64,000 nt of DNA from Neobacillus rhizosphaerae (GTDB lineage Bacteria; Bacillota; Bacilli; Bacillales; Cytobacillaceae): the NCBI RefSeq assembly GCF_937468385.1, contig NZ_CALBWS010000020.1:33131-97130 (forward strand), written 5' to 3'. Below are positions 29,774 to 37,541 of this stretch, piece by piece. Position 1 is the first letter of the stretch, and the number at the start of each line of letters is the position of its first letter. The position numbers were made by a program, and so were the translations under genes. The notes beneath the pieces are model-generated. The model was not told the DNA's origin. It saw only the letters and a program-made list of their open reading frames with translations, and searched no databases.

Positions 29774-30796
29774 ATGAATACACAGGCATCCAAAAAATCC
29801 AATGTTTCAAAATGGCTTGTTGATAATGTTATTTATGTAGTATTAATCCTGCTTGTTGTTGGGATTGTCATTGCTTCCCCAGACTTTTTATCGATGACGA
29901 ATTTAATAAATATCCTAAGTCAATCATCGTCACGGATTATTATTGCCCTTGGGGTGGCGGGTATCTTAATTACGGCGGGTACTGACCTTTCAGCTGGACG
30001 GATGGTTGGACTTGCGGCGGTTATTTCTGCATCACTTTTACAAGCAACCGATTATGCTTATAAAATGTATCCCAATTTGCCAGACTTACCGCTATTTGTT
30101 CCGATATTAGTTGCGATGGCGGCAACAGGATTAATTGCTACATTAAATGGTATAGTTGTATCAAAATTACATGTGCCGCCTTTCATTGCCACATTAGGAA
30201 TGATGATCGGTGTTTATGGTTTAACTTCTATTTACTTTGATCGGCCGCCATATGGTGCACAGCCAATCGGTGGATTAAGCGAAAAATTTACAAATTTTGC
30301 CCAACGTGGCATTCCAGTTGGCTCGTATGAAATTCCTTATCTCGTTATATATGCCATTATAACAACTGTTATTATTTGGGTGATTTGGAACAAAACACAG
30401 CTTGGTAAGAATATGTATGCGATTGGCGGTAACCCAGAAGCAGCAAAGGTTTCCGGTGTTAACGTTGCAAGAAACATTATTATTATTTACATGATTGCTG
30501 GGCTATTATATGGTTTCTCAGGTACCCTTGAAGCTGGTCGTGTCGGCAGTGCGACAAACAATACAGGAAACATGTACGAACTTGATGCCATTGCCGCCTG
30601 CGTTGTCGGTGGTGTTTCGTTGTCAGGTGGGATTGGAACTGTACCGGGAGTTGTAACCGGGGTTCTCATTTTTCAAATCATCAACTACGGGCTTGCCTTC
30701 CTTGGCGTAAGCCCATATATTCAATATATCGTCAAAGGCCTAATAATCGTCGTCGCAGTAGCCTTCGACATGCGTAAACACGCGAAGAAAAAATAA
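29774..30796 (+). CDS. mglC: Galactose ABC importer permease MglC
   Basis: This 340-residue CUT2 permease of the MglC/RbsC family has eight or more membrane helices. Conserved blocks include ILITAGTDLSAGRMVGLAAV, LHVPPFIATLGMM, and the cytoplasmic-side AIGGNPEAAKVSGVNV, which contacts the ATPase. The ending GLAFLGVSPYIQYIVKGLII is typical. The start has AGGAGGAGAGG upstream. It is the last gene of mglBAC and is followed by dispersed repeat copy 3 and a terminator. Confidence 0.94.
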   Translation: MNTQASKKSNVSKWLVDNVIYVVLILLVVGIVIASPDFLSMTNLINILSQSSSRIIIALGVAGILITAGTDLSAGRMVGLAAVISASLLQATDYAYKMYPNLPDLPLFVPILVAMAATGLIATLNGIVVSKLHVPPFIATLGMMIGVYGLTSIYFDRPPYGAQPIGGLSEKFTNFAQRGIPVGSYEIPYLVIYAIITTVIIWVIWNKTQLGKNMYAIGGNPEAAKVSGVNVARNIIIIYMIAGLLYGFSGTLEAGRVGSATNNTGNMYELDAIAACVVGGVSLSGGIGTVPGVVTGVLIFQIINYGLAFLGVSPYIQYIVKGLIIVVAVAFDMRKHAKKK

Positions 30797-30809
30797 GATG
30801 TTAAAATAG

Positions 30810-30854
30810 GGTGTCAGGCACCACTCGTGGACATTTGTCCGCGTGGAGAGGACA
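30810..30854 (+). repeat. Dispersed GGTGTCAGGCACC repeat, copy 3
   Basis: GGTGTCAGGCACC (30810-30822), then ACTCGTGGACATTTGTCC and GGAGAGGACA. It lies 13 bp after the mglC stop. Confidence 0.8.
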
Positions 30855-30867
30855 AGGCGAATATGAG

Positions 30868-30914
30868 AAACCCCTTTTGGTAGTGGATTATTCATTATCA
30901 AAGGGGGTTTTTCT
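30868..30914 (+). terminator. Terminator of mglBAC
   Basis: AAACCCCTTTT (from 30868) pairs with AAAGGGGGTTT (ending 30910) and is followed by TTCTT, with a smaller inner palindrome in the loop. Confidence 0.8.
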
Positions 30915-30941
30915 TGATTTGGAAAAATTCGAAAAAATCCA

Positions 30942-30969
30942 TTGATTACCAAAAAATATATGTTATGAT
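30942..30969 (+). promoter_or_regulatory. Sigma-A promoter of hflX
   Basis: TTGATT (30942-30947) and TATGAT (30964-30969) are separated by 16 bases. Transcription starting near 30976 would give a leader of about 495 nt before the hflX start codon. Confidence 0.55.
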
Positions 30970-30991
30970 TATCGTAACTATAGCGAAATGG

Positions 30992-31166
30992 AGGTTTTCC
31001 CTGTGTATTTTTGCAGATTGCGATTCCAAACTTTGAACCGTTAATTGAATAACGTTCAAGTCTCTGCCTATTGTGCAGAGTAAATGGGATTGGTCTGCCG
31101 ATTTTTAGGGAAACCTTTATTTTTACGGTATGTAAAAAAGAGGGACCGAGTCTATCCTCTTTTTTG
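30992..31166 (+). promoter_or_regulatory. Ribosome-mediated attenuator leader of hflX
   Basis: The 5' leader folds into several stems. AGGTTTTCCCT (30992-31002, overlapping the leader-peptide ribosome site) can pair with AGGGAAACCT (31107-31116). TTGAACCGTTA (31033-31043, the last leader codons) can pair with TAACGTTCAA (31050-31059). CTCTGC (31062) pairs with GCAGAG (31075). AAAAAAGAGGGA (31134-31145) with TCCTCTTTTTT (31155-31165) is an intrinsic terminator. A ribosome stalled on the leader peptide would break the second stem, the layout expected for antibiotic-inducible attenuation. Confidence 0.55.
31003..31044 (+). CDS. 13-residue leader peptide of hflX
   Basis: GTG 31003 has a consensus GGAGG 8 bases upstream and opens a short frame MYFCRLRFQTLNR ending at TAA 31042-31044. 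The 3' codons lie in a 10-bp stem with sequence just after the stop, and its ribosome site lies in a long-range stem with sequence before the terminator. This geometry resembles leader peptides of genes induced by ribosome-targeting antibiotics. The role is inferred from position and structure; the peptide sequence was not matched to a known leader. Confidence 0.55.
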   Translation: MYFCRLRFQTLNR

Positions 31167-31321
31167 CTGTCTTTAAAAATAAATGATTGATTTGTGAAAT
31201 GCCTTTTTCACTTCTTTCGTTCTATAGAAAGGGTGTTAGGTATTTTCAACCGGAGCCCACAACCAAGCCAGATAAGGTTTATCCATTATCGGGTATTTTT
31301 AGCTATTTTCCATTTACTTTA

Positions 31322-31350
31322 GCACAGGCAGAAAAGTCTGTGTTTTTTTG
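31322..31350 (+). terminator. Second terminator-like hairpin in the hflX leader
   Basis: CACAG (31323-31327) pairs with CTGTG (31338-31342), followed by seven T residues. It lies 120 bp before hflX and would add a second point of premature termination. A further stem (GATAGGAA with TTCCTATC, about 31419-31444) sits just before the hflX ribosome site. Confidence 0.6.
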
Positions 31351-31471
31351 TTCTTTTTTAAAGAAAGCTCGCTGAGTGGCGAGCCTTAAGGCGAAGCTTT
31401 CCTTTGTGCACTTATGCTTGATAGGAAAGTAATACATTCCTATCGCTAAAAAAGAATGGGGGATATTAACC

Positions 31472-32734
31472 ATGAGAGAAAAACAAAAAGCGCTTTTAGT
31501 GGGTGTCAACATCAAGCATCAAGCTGACTTTTCCTATTCAATGAAGGAATTGGAAAATTTGGCTGCGGCTTGTCATATCGAGGCTGTTGCTGAGGTCACG
31601 CAAAATTTAAGCCGCATTAATAAAACTCATTATATCGGGACAGGAAAAATCGAAGAAACGCTCCAGCTTCTTGAGCAGACAAATGCTGATTTAGTCATTT
31701 TTAATGATGAGTTATCGGCCACGCAAATCCGGAATCTTGAGGAAGAGCTCGGAAGTAAAGTTATGGACCGGACGATGTTGATTTTAGATATATTCGCATC
31801 TCGGGCGAAAACGAGAGAGTCACAGCTCCAGGTGGAAGTGGCTCACCTCAAGTATATGCTCCCAAGGATTGTTGGTCAGCGGGAATCGTTAGGACGTCAA
31901 GGCGGGGGTGTTGGTTTAAAAAATAGAGGAGCCGGTGAAACCAAATTAGAACTCGATCGTAGAAAAATTGAAGAAAAAATCACTGCTTTGAATAAGGAAT
32001 TAGAGGTGCTCGTCTCGCAGCGGGAAACACAGCGCAATCAACGCAAGAATAGCGGGGTCCCTCTTGTTTCCTTAGTCGGGTATACGAATGCAGGCAAATC
32101 AACAATTATGAATGTGATGCTACGAAGGTCTCATCAATCATTCAACAAACAAGTATTTGAGAAAGACATGTTATTCGCCACCCTTGATACATCCGTTAGA
32201 AAAATAAAACTGTCTAATCACCAGCCATTTTTGCTATCTGATACAGTTGGCTTTGTCGATAAACTCCCGCACCATCTCGTTAAAGCCTTCCGGTCGACGC
32301 TTGAGGAAGCAGCAACGGCCGATTTACTGATTCACGTCGTAGATTTTTCAAGTCCACATTATCAAAAACTAATCAACGTAACCAATCAAACGTTAAAAGA
32401 GATTGGAATTGATAATGTCCCTGTCATTTACGCTTATAATAAAGCGGATTTAGTCGATATGGAAATCCCAACACTGAAGGATGGAAGTCTGTATCTTTCG
32501 GCAAAACAAGAGGTCGGAATGAATGAGTTAGCCGCGATGATTAGCGAGCGGATTTTTAAAGATCAAATTCATTGTGATATGCTGATTCCTTTTGAACTGG
32601 GCCGGTTAGTTTCCTACCTTAACGAGAATGCTAATGTATTATCGACAAGCTACGATGATCATGGCACAAAGTTAACCGTGGAATGTAATTTGAATGATTT
32701 TGAGAAATATCAGCAGTATGTGATTGGCAGCTAA
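31472..32734 (+). CDS. hflX: Ribosome-associated GTPase HflX
   Basis: The 420-residue protein has the HflX layout: N-terminal domain with HYIGTGKIEE and NDELSATQIRNLEE, the glycine-rich linker VGQRESLGRQGGGVGLKNRG, then the GTPase. GTPase motifs are G1 GYTNAGKST (near residue 203), G3 DTVGFVDKLPHHLV and G4 NKAD. HflX splits stalled or stressed 70S ribosomes and in several bacteria contributes to macrolide-lincosamide tolerance. The ATG follows GGGGGAT. The long structured leader upstream suggests control by translation inhibition. It stands alone; lemA follows after about 100 bp. Confidence 0.95.
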   Translation: MREKQKALLVGVNIKHQADFSYSMKELENLAAACHIEAVAEVTQNLSRINKTHYIGTGKIEETLQLLEQTNADLVIFNDELSATQIRNLEEELGSKVMDRTMLILDIFASRAKTRESQLQVEVAHLKYMLPRIVGQRESLGRQGGGVGLKNRGAGETKLELDRRKIEEKITALNKELEVLVSQRETQRNQRKNSGVPLVSLVGYTNAGKSTIMNVMLRRSHQSFNKQVFEKDMLFATLDTSVRKIKLSNHQPFLLSDTVGFVDKLPHHLVKAFRSTLEEAATADLLIHVVDFSSPHYQKLINVTNQTLKEIGIDNVPVIYAYNKADLVDMEIPTLKDGSLYLSAKQEVGMNELAAMISERIFKDQIHCDMLIPFELGRLVSYLNENANVLSTSYDDHGTKLTVECNLNDFEKYQQYVIGS

Positions 32735-32838
32735 ACCATACCGTTGATTTAAAACTTAGCAAGTGTTTGATTTATTGAGTTAAAAACGGAACAAATTTTT
32801 AAAGTGATATATACTATAGGTGAGAAAGGAGCGTGGTT

Positions 32839-33417
32839 ATGTTGAAAAAAGGTTTAATTGGAATCGTAATTGTGATTGCTGTAGTTGTTGTTTTTGGCCT
32901 GATGCTTATGTCCAGCTATAACAACTTTGTCAGTTCCGAAGAAAATGTGAAACAGTCTTATGCACAGATTGAAAATCAGCTGCAAAGAAGGCTGGATTTA
33001 ATTCCAAACTTAGTAAATACGGTGAAGGGCTATGCCTCCCATGAAAAAGAAGTAATTACCTCGATTTCTGATGCTCGTGCAAGACTTGCCGGGGCAAAAA
33101 CGCCAGGAGAAGAGGCAACTGCGAACGCAGATCTATCGAATGCGTTAAGCCGTTTGCTCGTAGTGGTTGAAAATTATCCTAACTTAAAAGCAGATCGCCA
33201 GTTTGCTCAATTAATGGATGAGCTTGCCGGTACGGAAAACAGAATCGCTGTAGCTCGAAAAGACTACAATGATCAGGTTGCGCTTTATAACAAAAAAGTA
33301 AAGCAATTTCCAGGGGCGATAATAGCAAGAATGGCTGGGTTTAATGAAAAGGAATATTTTAAGGCTGATCCTAAAGCACAGCAAGTTCCACAGGTTGACT
33401 TTGGAGGCAATGGGTGA
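32839..33417 (+). CDS. lemA: LemA-family membrane protein
   Basis: This 192-residue protein has an N-terminal membrane helix (about residues 4-24) followed by the helical LemA domain with the characteristic phrase QLQRRLDLIPNLVNTVKGYA and, later, RLLVVVENYPNLKAD. ATG 32839 follows AAAGGAG. LemA proteins are widespread, with an N-out topology and uncertain function. It overlaps the TPM-domain gene by one base, a pairing seen in many bacteria, so the two probably act together at the membrane. Confidence 0.92.
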   Translation: MLKKGLIGIVIVIAVVVVFGLMLMSSYNNFVSSEENVKQSYAQIENQLQRRLDLIPNLVNTVKGYASHEKEVITSISDARARLAGAKTPGEEATANADLSNALSRLLVVVENYPNLKADRQFAQLMDELAGTENRIAVARKDYNDQVALYNKKVKQFPGAIIARMAGFNEKEYFKADPKAQQVPQVDFGGNG

Positions 33418-34157
33418 TGAACGTGAGACGGGTCTTCAGCTTTCTTCTGGTGTTTTTCACCTTTTTTCTGTGTGCAGCAAATGCACTTGCTGAGGATGTT
33501 CAAATTCCTGCTCCGGTGGGAGACATTTATGTTCAAGATTTTGCCCAAGTGTTAAACGAAACTGAGAAAGCGGAGTTAATTAATTTAGGCAGAAACATCG
33601 AAGATCAAACAACAGCGCAGGTTGCCGTATTAATAGTCCCAACAATCGGAGACAAAACGATTGAGGAATTTTCAATTGATGCGTTTCGGAAATACGGTAT
33701 CGGGAGTAAAAAGGAAAACAATGGAGTCTTGCTCGTATTATCGATGAAAGAACGTAAAGCAAGAATTGAAGTAGGATATGGGCTTGAGGGCAGAATTCCC
33801 GATGCTAAGGCTGGTCGGATCCTTGATGAATATGCCATTCCTTATCTGAAGAATCAACAACCGGATAAAGCGGTGGTTGAAACCTATAAGGTGCTGGCGA
33901 AAGAGGTCCTCGCTGAATATGGTGTAAAGAGTGCCGAGCAGACGCCACCAAAGGAAAAAGGGATTGGGATTCCTTCATGGTTGCTCATCATTATCGTTCT
34001 TGTCGTCGTGTTTCTTGACTTTAAGTTCTTCGGCGGAACGCTTACGTATCTTCTCCTATCCATTCTGTCCCGGGGTGGCGGCAGAGGAGGAGGCGGTGGT
34101 TCCCGCGGTGGTGGTGGCGGCTCATCAGGTGGCGGTGGTGCAAGCCGGGGCTGGTAA
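33417..34157 (+). CDS. TPM-domain protein (YgcG type)
   Basis: The 246-residue protein has a signal peptide (about residues 1-26, ending ANALA), a TPM domain with VYVQDFAQVL-like start and GVLLVLSMKERKARIEVGYGLEG, a membrane helix near residues 180-200, and a Gly/Ser/Arg-rich tail ending GGGGASRGW. The family, also called Psb32/YgcG, is often encoded next to LemA. In plants the TPM domain has phosphatase-like activity in photosystem repair; in bacteria the role is unclear. The start ATG overlaps the lemA stop. Confidence 0.88.
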   Translation: MNVRRVFSFLLVFFTFFLCAANALAEDVQIPAPVGDIYVQDFAQVLNETEKAELINLGRNIEDQTTAQVAVLIVPTIGDKTIEEFSIDAFRKYGIGSKKENNGVLLVLSMKERKARIEVGYGLEGRIPDAKAGRILDEYAIPYLKNQQPDKAVVETYKVLAKEVLAEYGVKSAEQTPPKEKGIGIPSWLLIIIVLVVVFLDFKFFGGTLTYLLLSILSRGGGRGGGGGSRGGGGGSSGGGGASRGW

Positions 34158-34218
34158 AGCAGGGATTTATCGTGTTAGGCATCGTTAAATAGGTAAATAA
34201 GTAGGTAGGATTACAAAG

Positions 34219-34283
34219 GGTGTCAGGCACCAAAGAAGTGTCCACTGGATATGGACAAATGTATTTCTGTGGTGCCTGACACC
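34219..34283. repeat. Dispersed repeat, complete inverted pair (copy 4)
   Basis: GGTGTCAGGCACC (34219-34231) and its exact reverse complement GGTGCCTGACACC (34271-34283) bracket a 39-bp centre that holds GTGTCCACTGG and GGACAAATG. This is the only two-ended unit in the window and may show the complete form of the element. Confidence 0.85.
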
Positions 34284-34292
34284 TATTTTATT

Positions 34293-34318
34293 AGCCCCTT
34301 GCGTAGACGCAGGGGGCT
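34293..34318. other. Strong GC hairpin
   Basis: AGCCCCTTGCG pairs with CGCAGGGGGCT over 11 base pairs with a TAGA loop. There is no U-tract, so it is not a classical terminator. It lies between the two repeat units after the TPM-domain gene. Confidence 0.6.
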
Positions 34319-34479
34319 GGTGCCTTTTCACGAAGAAAATGCTACAGATGCTTCGTACGTCATTGCCCGAATGGTTCCCTTTAGCTTCTCTTCAGAAGGG
34401 ATAACGTTATATGAATTGCCTGCTTGCACTCATGAATTGTCTCCGGTAAGCGGAGGGTGTGGCGGATAAATTAACTCGA

Positions 34480-34505
34480 TTTGTCCACGGACAGTGCCTG
34501 ACACC
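34480..34505 (-). repeat. Dispersed repeat, copy 5
   Basis: TTTGTCCACGGACA followed by GTGCCTGACACC (34494-34505). It lies about 90 bp upstream of the third sensor kinase gene. The DNA between copies 4 and 5 (34319-34479) can be read as an open frame but has no family resemblance. Confidence 0.75.
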
Positions 34506-34596
34506 CGATGGTAATAAAATTATACTTTTCTTAATTATATGAATCGAGTATTGTTTTCATAAAGGGGATAAGCCAACTTGGGTGGGGGAACATAGG

Positions 34597-36285
34597 ATGT
34601 TTATGCTTAATCTTAGTACACAAAAAAGACTGTTTATTATGTTTTTGGTAGTGGCGTTGATTCCGATGTTAACATTAGGGATTATTGCATATGAACAATC
34701 GGCGAAAGTGGTGAATGGAAAGCTATCAAACTATAATCATTTTGCTGGCGAAAAGATTAAAACACAGCTCGATCAAATATTGGAGGATATGTATTATAGC
34801 GCTGCTGAAATTCAACAATATTTAGCAGATAGCACATCCGTTAATTTACAGCATCAGGAGCCGCAAACGTATTCCGACTTCAAAGAAGCGAATAATTTAG
34901 AGCGGCTTTTGCAGGCTCATAAAAAGTCGAACATCCGCGGGATTTATGTCATTACATCGTCGGACTTTTACTACGGAGATTATGATTTTAATGTGAAACA
35001 ATTTAAAAAACAGGATATCTGGAAGCGGACCTTTTGGAGTGGAGACTCGGAAATTGGTATTTACCAACCGTCCTATTATAAAAACAATACTTCCCATCAT
35101 GTTCTTGGTTTAATCGTTCCATTGAAGTTCTCTTACGGTGTATTAAACAATAGTTATCTTTTAATCGAAACGGATATAGACGATTTATTCGATTTAATGA
35201 AGGTATTGGAGCAGGATCTCCATTCAAGAATCACGATTCGAAATGAAATAGGTCAACTGCTCTATCATACGAAAAGTGTCGAGGAAAATCGGAAGGACGA
35301 CATTATTTGGATGGAACACACAAGAATCAATAATTGGGAATTTGAAATTCGCGTACCCCGAGAGGAGTTTTATCAATCTTCTCGAGTGATATTTAAAATG
35401 GTTTCGATCGGGATTTTGATTGCCTTTATACTTGCCCTGATGCTTTCCTATGTTTTTTCCAATCAGTTTACAAAAGGAATTTTGAAGTTGAAATTTGCCA
35501 TTGATGAAGTGAGCCAGGGGATATTTGATGGAAAGTTGTCCGTCCATACAAAGGATGAAATTGGGAAACTTGGCTTGCACTTTAATCGGATGGTGGAAAA
35601 AATAAAACAATTAATGGAAGAAGTAAGGGAGAAAGAATCAACAAAGCGAGAAGCGGAAATGAAAGCGATTCATTACCAAATTAACCCGCACTTGCTTTTT
35701 AACACGCTGAATACCATTCAGTGGAAAGCTCGATTGGATGGGAATGAAGAGATTGGAAAAATGCTTTTACATTTAACGAAAGTTCTAGAAGGGAACTTAA
35801 ATTTCAATATAGATTTGATTTCTTTAAAAGAAGAGTTACAGTCGATTCAGCATTTCTTTGCTATTCAAGAATTAAGGTATGGGCCCAACTTTCACGTGTC
35901 CTTGAAAATGAACGAGAAGCTTGAACGAGGGTTGATTCCAAGGATGACGTTACAGCCAATGCTCGAAAATATTTTTTTCCATGCTTTTGAGGATGGGACA
36001 GGAAATATTGACTTAGAGTTTACTGAGAACAATAGATATTTTCAGCTCGTCATAAAGGATAATGGGAAAGGAATACCCCAGGAAAAGCTAAAAACATTAT
36101 TTACGAGGCCAAATGAGAAAGTACGGGGTGGAATCGGATTATACAATGTATATCAGAAGTTTTATATCCATTATGGGAAGGACTTTTTGATTAACACTGA
36201 TTCAGTGGTTGGTAAAGGAACAACCATTTTAATAACTTGGCCAATAAGGTGGGTAGATCAATATGATGAAAATGGCAACCATTAA
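34597..36285 (+). CDS. YesM-type sensor histidine kinase (block E)
   Basis: The 562-residue kinase has a membrane helix near residues 9-31, an extracellular sensor domain, a second helix near 268-290, a HAMP linker, the His_kinase motif YQINPHLLFNTLNT with His365, and an ATPase domain with VIKDNGKGIPQ and GGIGLYNVYQKF. ATG 34597 follows GGGGGAA; the upstream in-frame GTG at 34582 is at the ribosome site itself. It overlaps its response regulator by 23 bp and stands before a CUT1 importer, so it probably senses the sugar imported by block E. Confidence 0.87.
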   Translation: MFMLNLSTQKRLFIMFLVVALIPMLTLGIIAYEQSAKVVNGKLSNYNHFAGEKIKTQLDQILEDMYYSAAEIQQYLADSTSVNLQHQEPQTYSDFKEANNLERLLQAHKKSNIRGIYVITSSDFYYGDYDFNVKQFKKQDIWKRTFWSGDSEIGIYQPSYYKNNTSHHVLGLIVPLKFSYGVLNNSYLLIETDIDDLFDLMKVLEQDLHSRITIRNEIGQLLYHTKSVEENRKDDIIWMEHTRINNWEFEIRVPREEFYQSSRVIFKMVSIGILIAFILALMLSYVFSNQFTKGILKLKFAIDEVSQGIFDGKLSVHTKDEIGKLGLHFNRMVEKIKQLMEEVREKESTKREAEMKAIHYQINPHLLFNTLNTIQWKARLDGNEEIGKMLLHLTKVLEGNLNFNIDLISLKEELQSIQHFFAIQELRYGPNFHVSLKMNEKLERGLIPRMTLQPMLENIFFHAFEDGTGNIDLEFTENNRYFQLVIKDNGKGIPQEKLKTLFTRPNEKVRGGIGLYNVYQKFYIHYGKDFLINTDSVVGKGTTILITWPIRWVDQYDENGNH

Positions 36286-37408
36286 AGTATTAATTGTCGA
36301 TGATGATACGATTGTTCGCCGAGGGTTAAGAGCAACAGTCGATTGGGAAAAGTTCGGGATGACCGTGGTCGCGGATGCCCCGAATGGAAAACGGGGTTGG
36401 GAGGAATTTTTGAACCATCAACCTGACATTGTCATTACCGATATCGTCATGCCAGAGGAGGGTGGACTAGAGTTTTCACGGAAAGTAAAAGCCCACGCAC
36501 CCAAAACGAAAATTCTCTTGCTCAGTTGTCATAAGGATTTTGAGTATGCACAAGCAGGATTAAAGCTAGGAGCCTCTGGATATTTATTAAAAACGGTATT
36601 TGATGATCAAGAACTAAATCATTTTTTAACTACTTTTCAAAAAGAAATTCTGGAAACGCCGAAAAAAGTGGATACGGTTTTTCCTGGATTCCAGGAATGT
36701 TTTCTATTATGGCTTAGCGGGTATAAAAATGACTTCGAACAACGGTTAGAAGAGCTCTTCAGCGATAAATGGAAATGGATGAATGATCCGTATTTTGCCT
36801 ATTTCGTTCAGAACATGCCTCCATCTGGTCAGGAGATTTTTCATCAGTCAACTAAATTTGTCGCTTTAACATTTGGAACAAATTTGACCTACTTCTTTAT
36901 TGACGAGTCTTTTCATCAGGAATTTTTAGCCCATTTAACAGAAACAAGCGTGGCACATCCAGACTTAAATTGGATTCATGCAGGTCCGTTATCTGGAAAG
37001 GAAGAATGGATGAAATCAGTGAGGGGTTTCCATCATGCCCAACGAAAGGAAGGGCTCTTGCATCATTATCCAATGGTAATTCTCCAAGCAGTGGAGTATA
37101 TCGTAAGAAATTTATCAAACCCTATGACAGTATCAGACATTGCTGAAGAAGTGGGAATGAGTAGGAGTCACTTAAGTACCTTATTTAAGAAAAAAATGGG
37201 TGATAGTGTCCATTCGTTTATCGAAAAGAAACGACTCCAGCTTTCCAAACAGTTATTAAATGGATCCAGCGTGAACATTCAAGAGATTGGTGAGCAGATT
37301 GGAATTCAAGATGCCAAATATTTTAGTAAGTGGTTTAAACGGTGTACTGGTTTTCCGCCATCCTATTATCGAATCCAACAAAAAGACGACGATCAGCTAA
37401 CAAAATGA
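36263..37408 (+). CDS. YesN-type response regulator, short form
   Basis: This 381-residue regulator has a receiver domain with LIVDDD and the acceptor Asp in IVITDIVMPEEGG (residue 60). A shortened central region follows, then a C-terminal AraC HTH pair (SDIAEEVGMSRSHLSTLFKKKMG and IQEIGEQIGIQDAKYFSKWFKR). The two other YesN-type proteins in the window are about 150 residues longer, the difference lying in the central region. Three in-frame ATGs (36263, 36266, 36272) are possible starts. It overlaps the kinase gene and is followed by a terminator-like palindrome and the importer genes it probably controls. Confidence 0.86.
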   Translation: MMKMATIKVLIVDDDTIVRRGLRATVDWEKFGMTVVADAPNGKRGWEEFLNHQPDIVITDIVMPEEGGLEFSRKVKAHAPKTKILLLSCHKDFEYAQAGLKLGASGYLLKTVFDDQELNHFLTTFQKEILETPKKVDTVFPGFQECFLLWLSGYKNDFEQRLEELFSDKWKWMNDPYFAYFVQNMPPSGQEIFHQSTKFVALTFGTNLTYFFIDESFHQEFLAHLTETSVAHPDLNWIHAGPLSGKEEWMKSVRGFHHAQRKEGLLHHYPMVILQAVEYIVRNLSNPMTVSDIAEEVGMSRSHLSTLFKKKMGDSVHSFIEKKRLQLSKQLLNGSSVNIQEIGEQIGIQDAKYFSKWFKRCTGFPPSYYRIQQKDDDQLTK

Positions 37409-37463
37409 CGATAAAAAATAAAAGTAAGGTAAAAATACACGAAATCTAAAACAAATAGAAGTG

Positions 37464-37511
37464 TTTAACCGCTTTCATACAAGCTAAAATGAAAGCGGTT
37501 AAATTTTTAAT
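37464..37511 (+). terminator. 15-bp palindrome: terminator overlapping cre-like arms
   Basis: TTTAACCGCTTTCAT (37464-37478) is exactly complementary to ATGAAAGCGGTTAAA (37489-37503) with a 10-base loop, followed by TTTTTAAT. The arms also contain TGAAAGCGGTTAAA, one mismatch from cre. It can terminate the regulator mRNA and may double as a CcpA-binding region for the importer operon. Confidence 0.75.
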
Positions 37512-37541
37512 AATAAGAAAATTGACGAAAAGAGGGGTCCT

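Noticed and set aside
31187..31375. 62-codon frame in the hflX leader
   Set aside because: No clear ribosome site, passes through the second terminator, and the leader structures explain the region better.
34251..34469. 72-codon frame before the third kinase
   Set aside because: Starts inside a dispersed repeat arm and contains the GC hairpin; no family resemblance.
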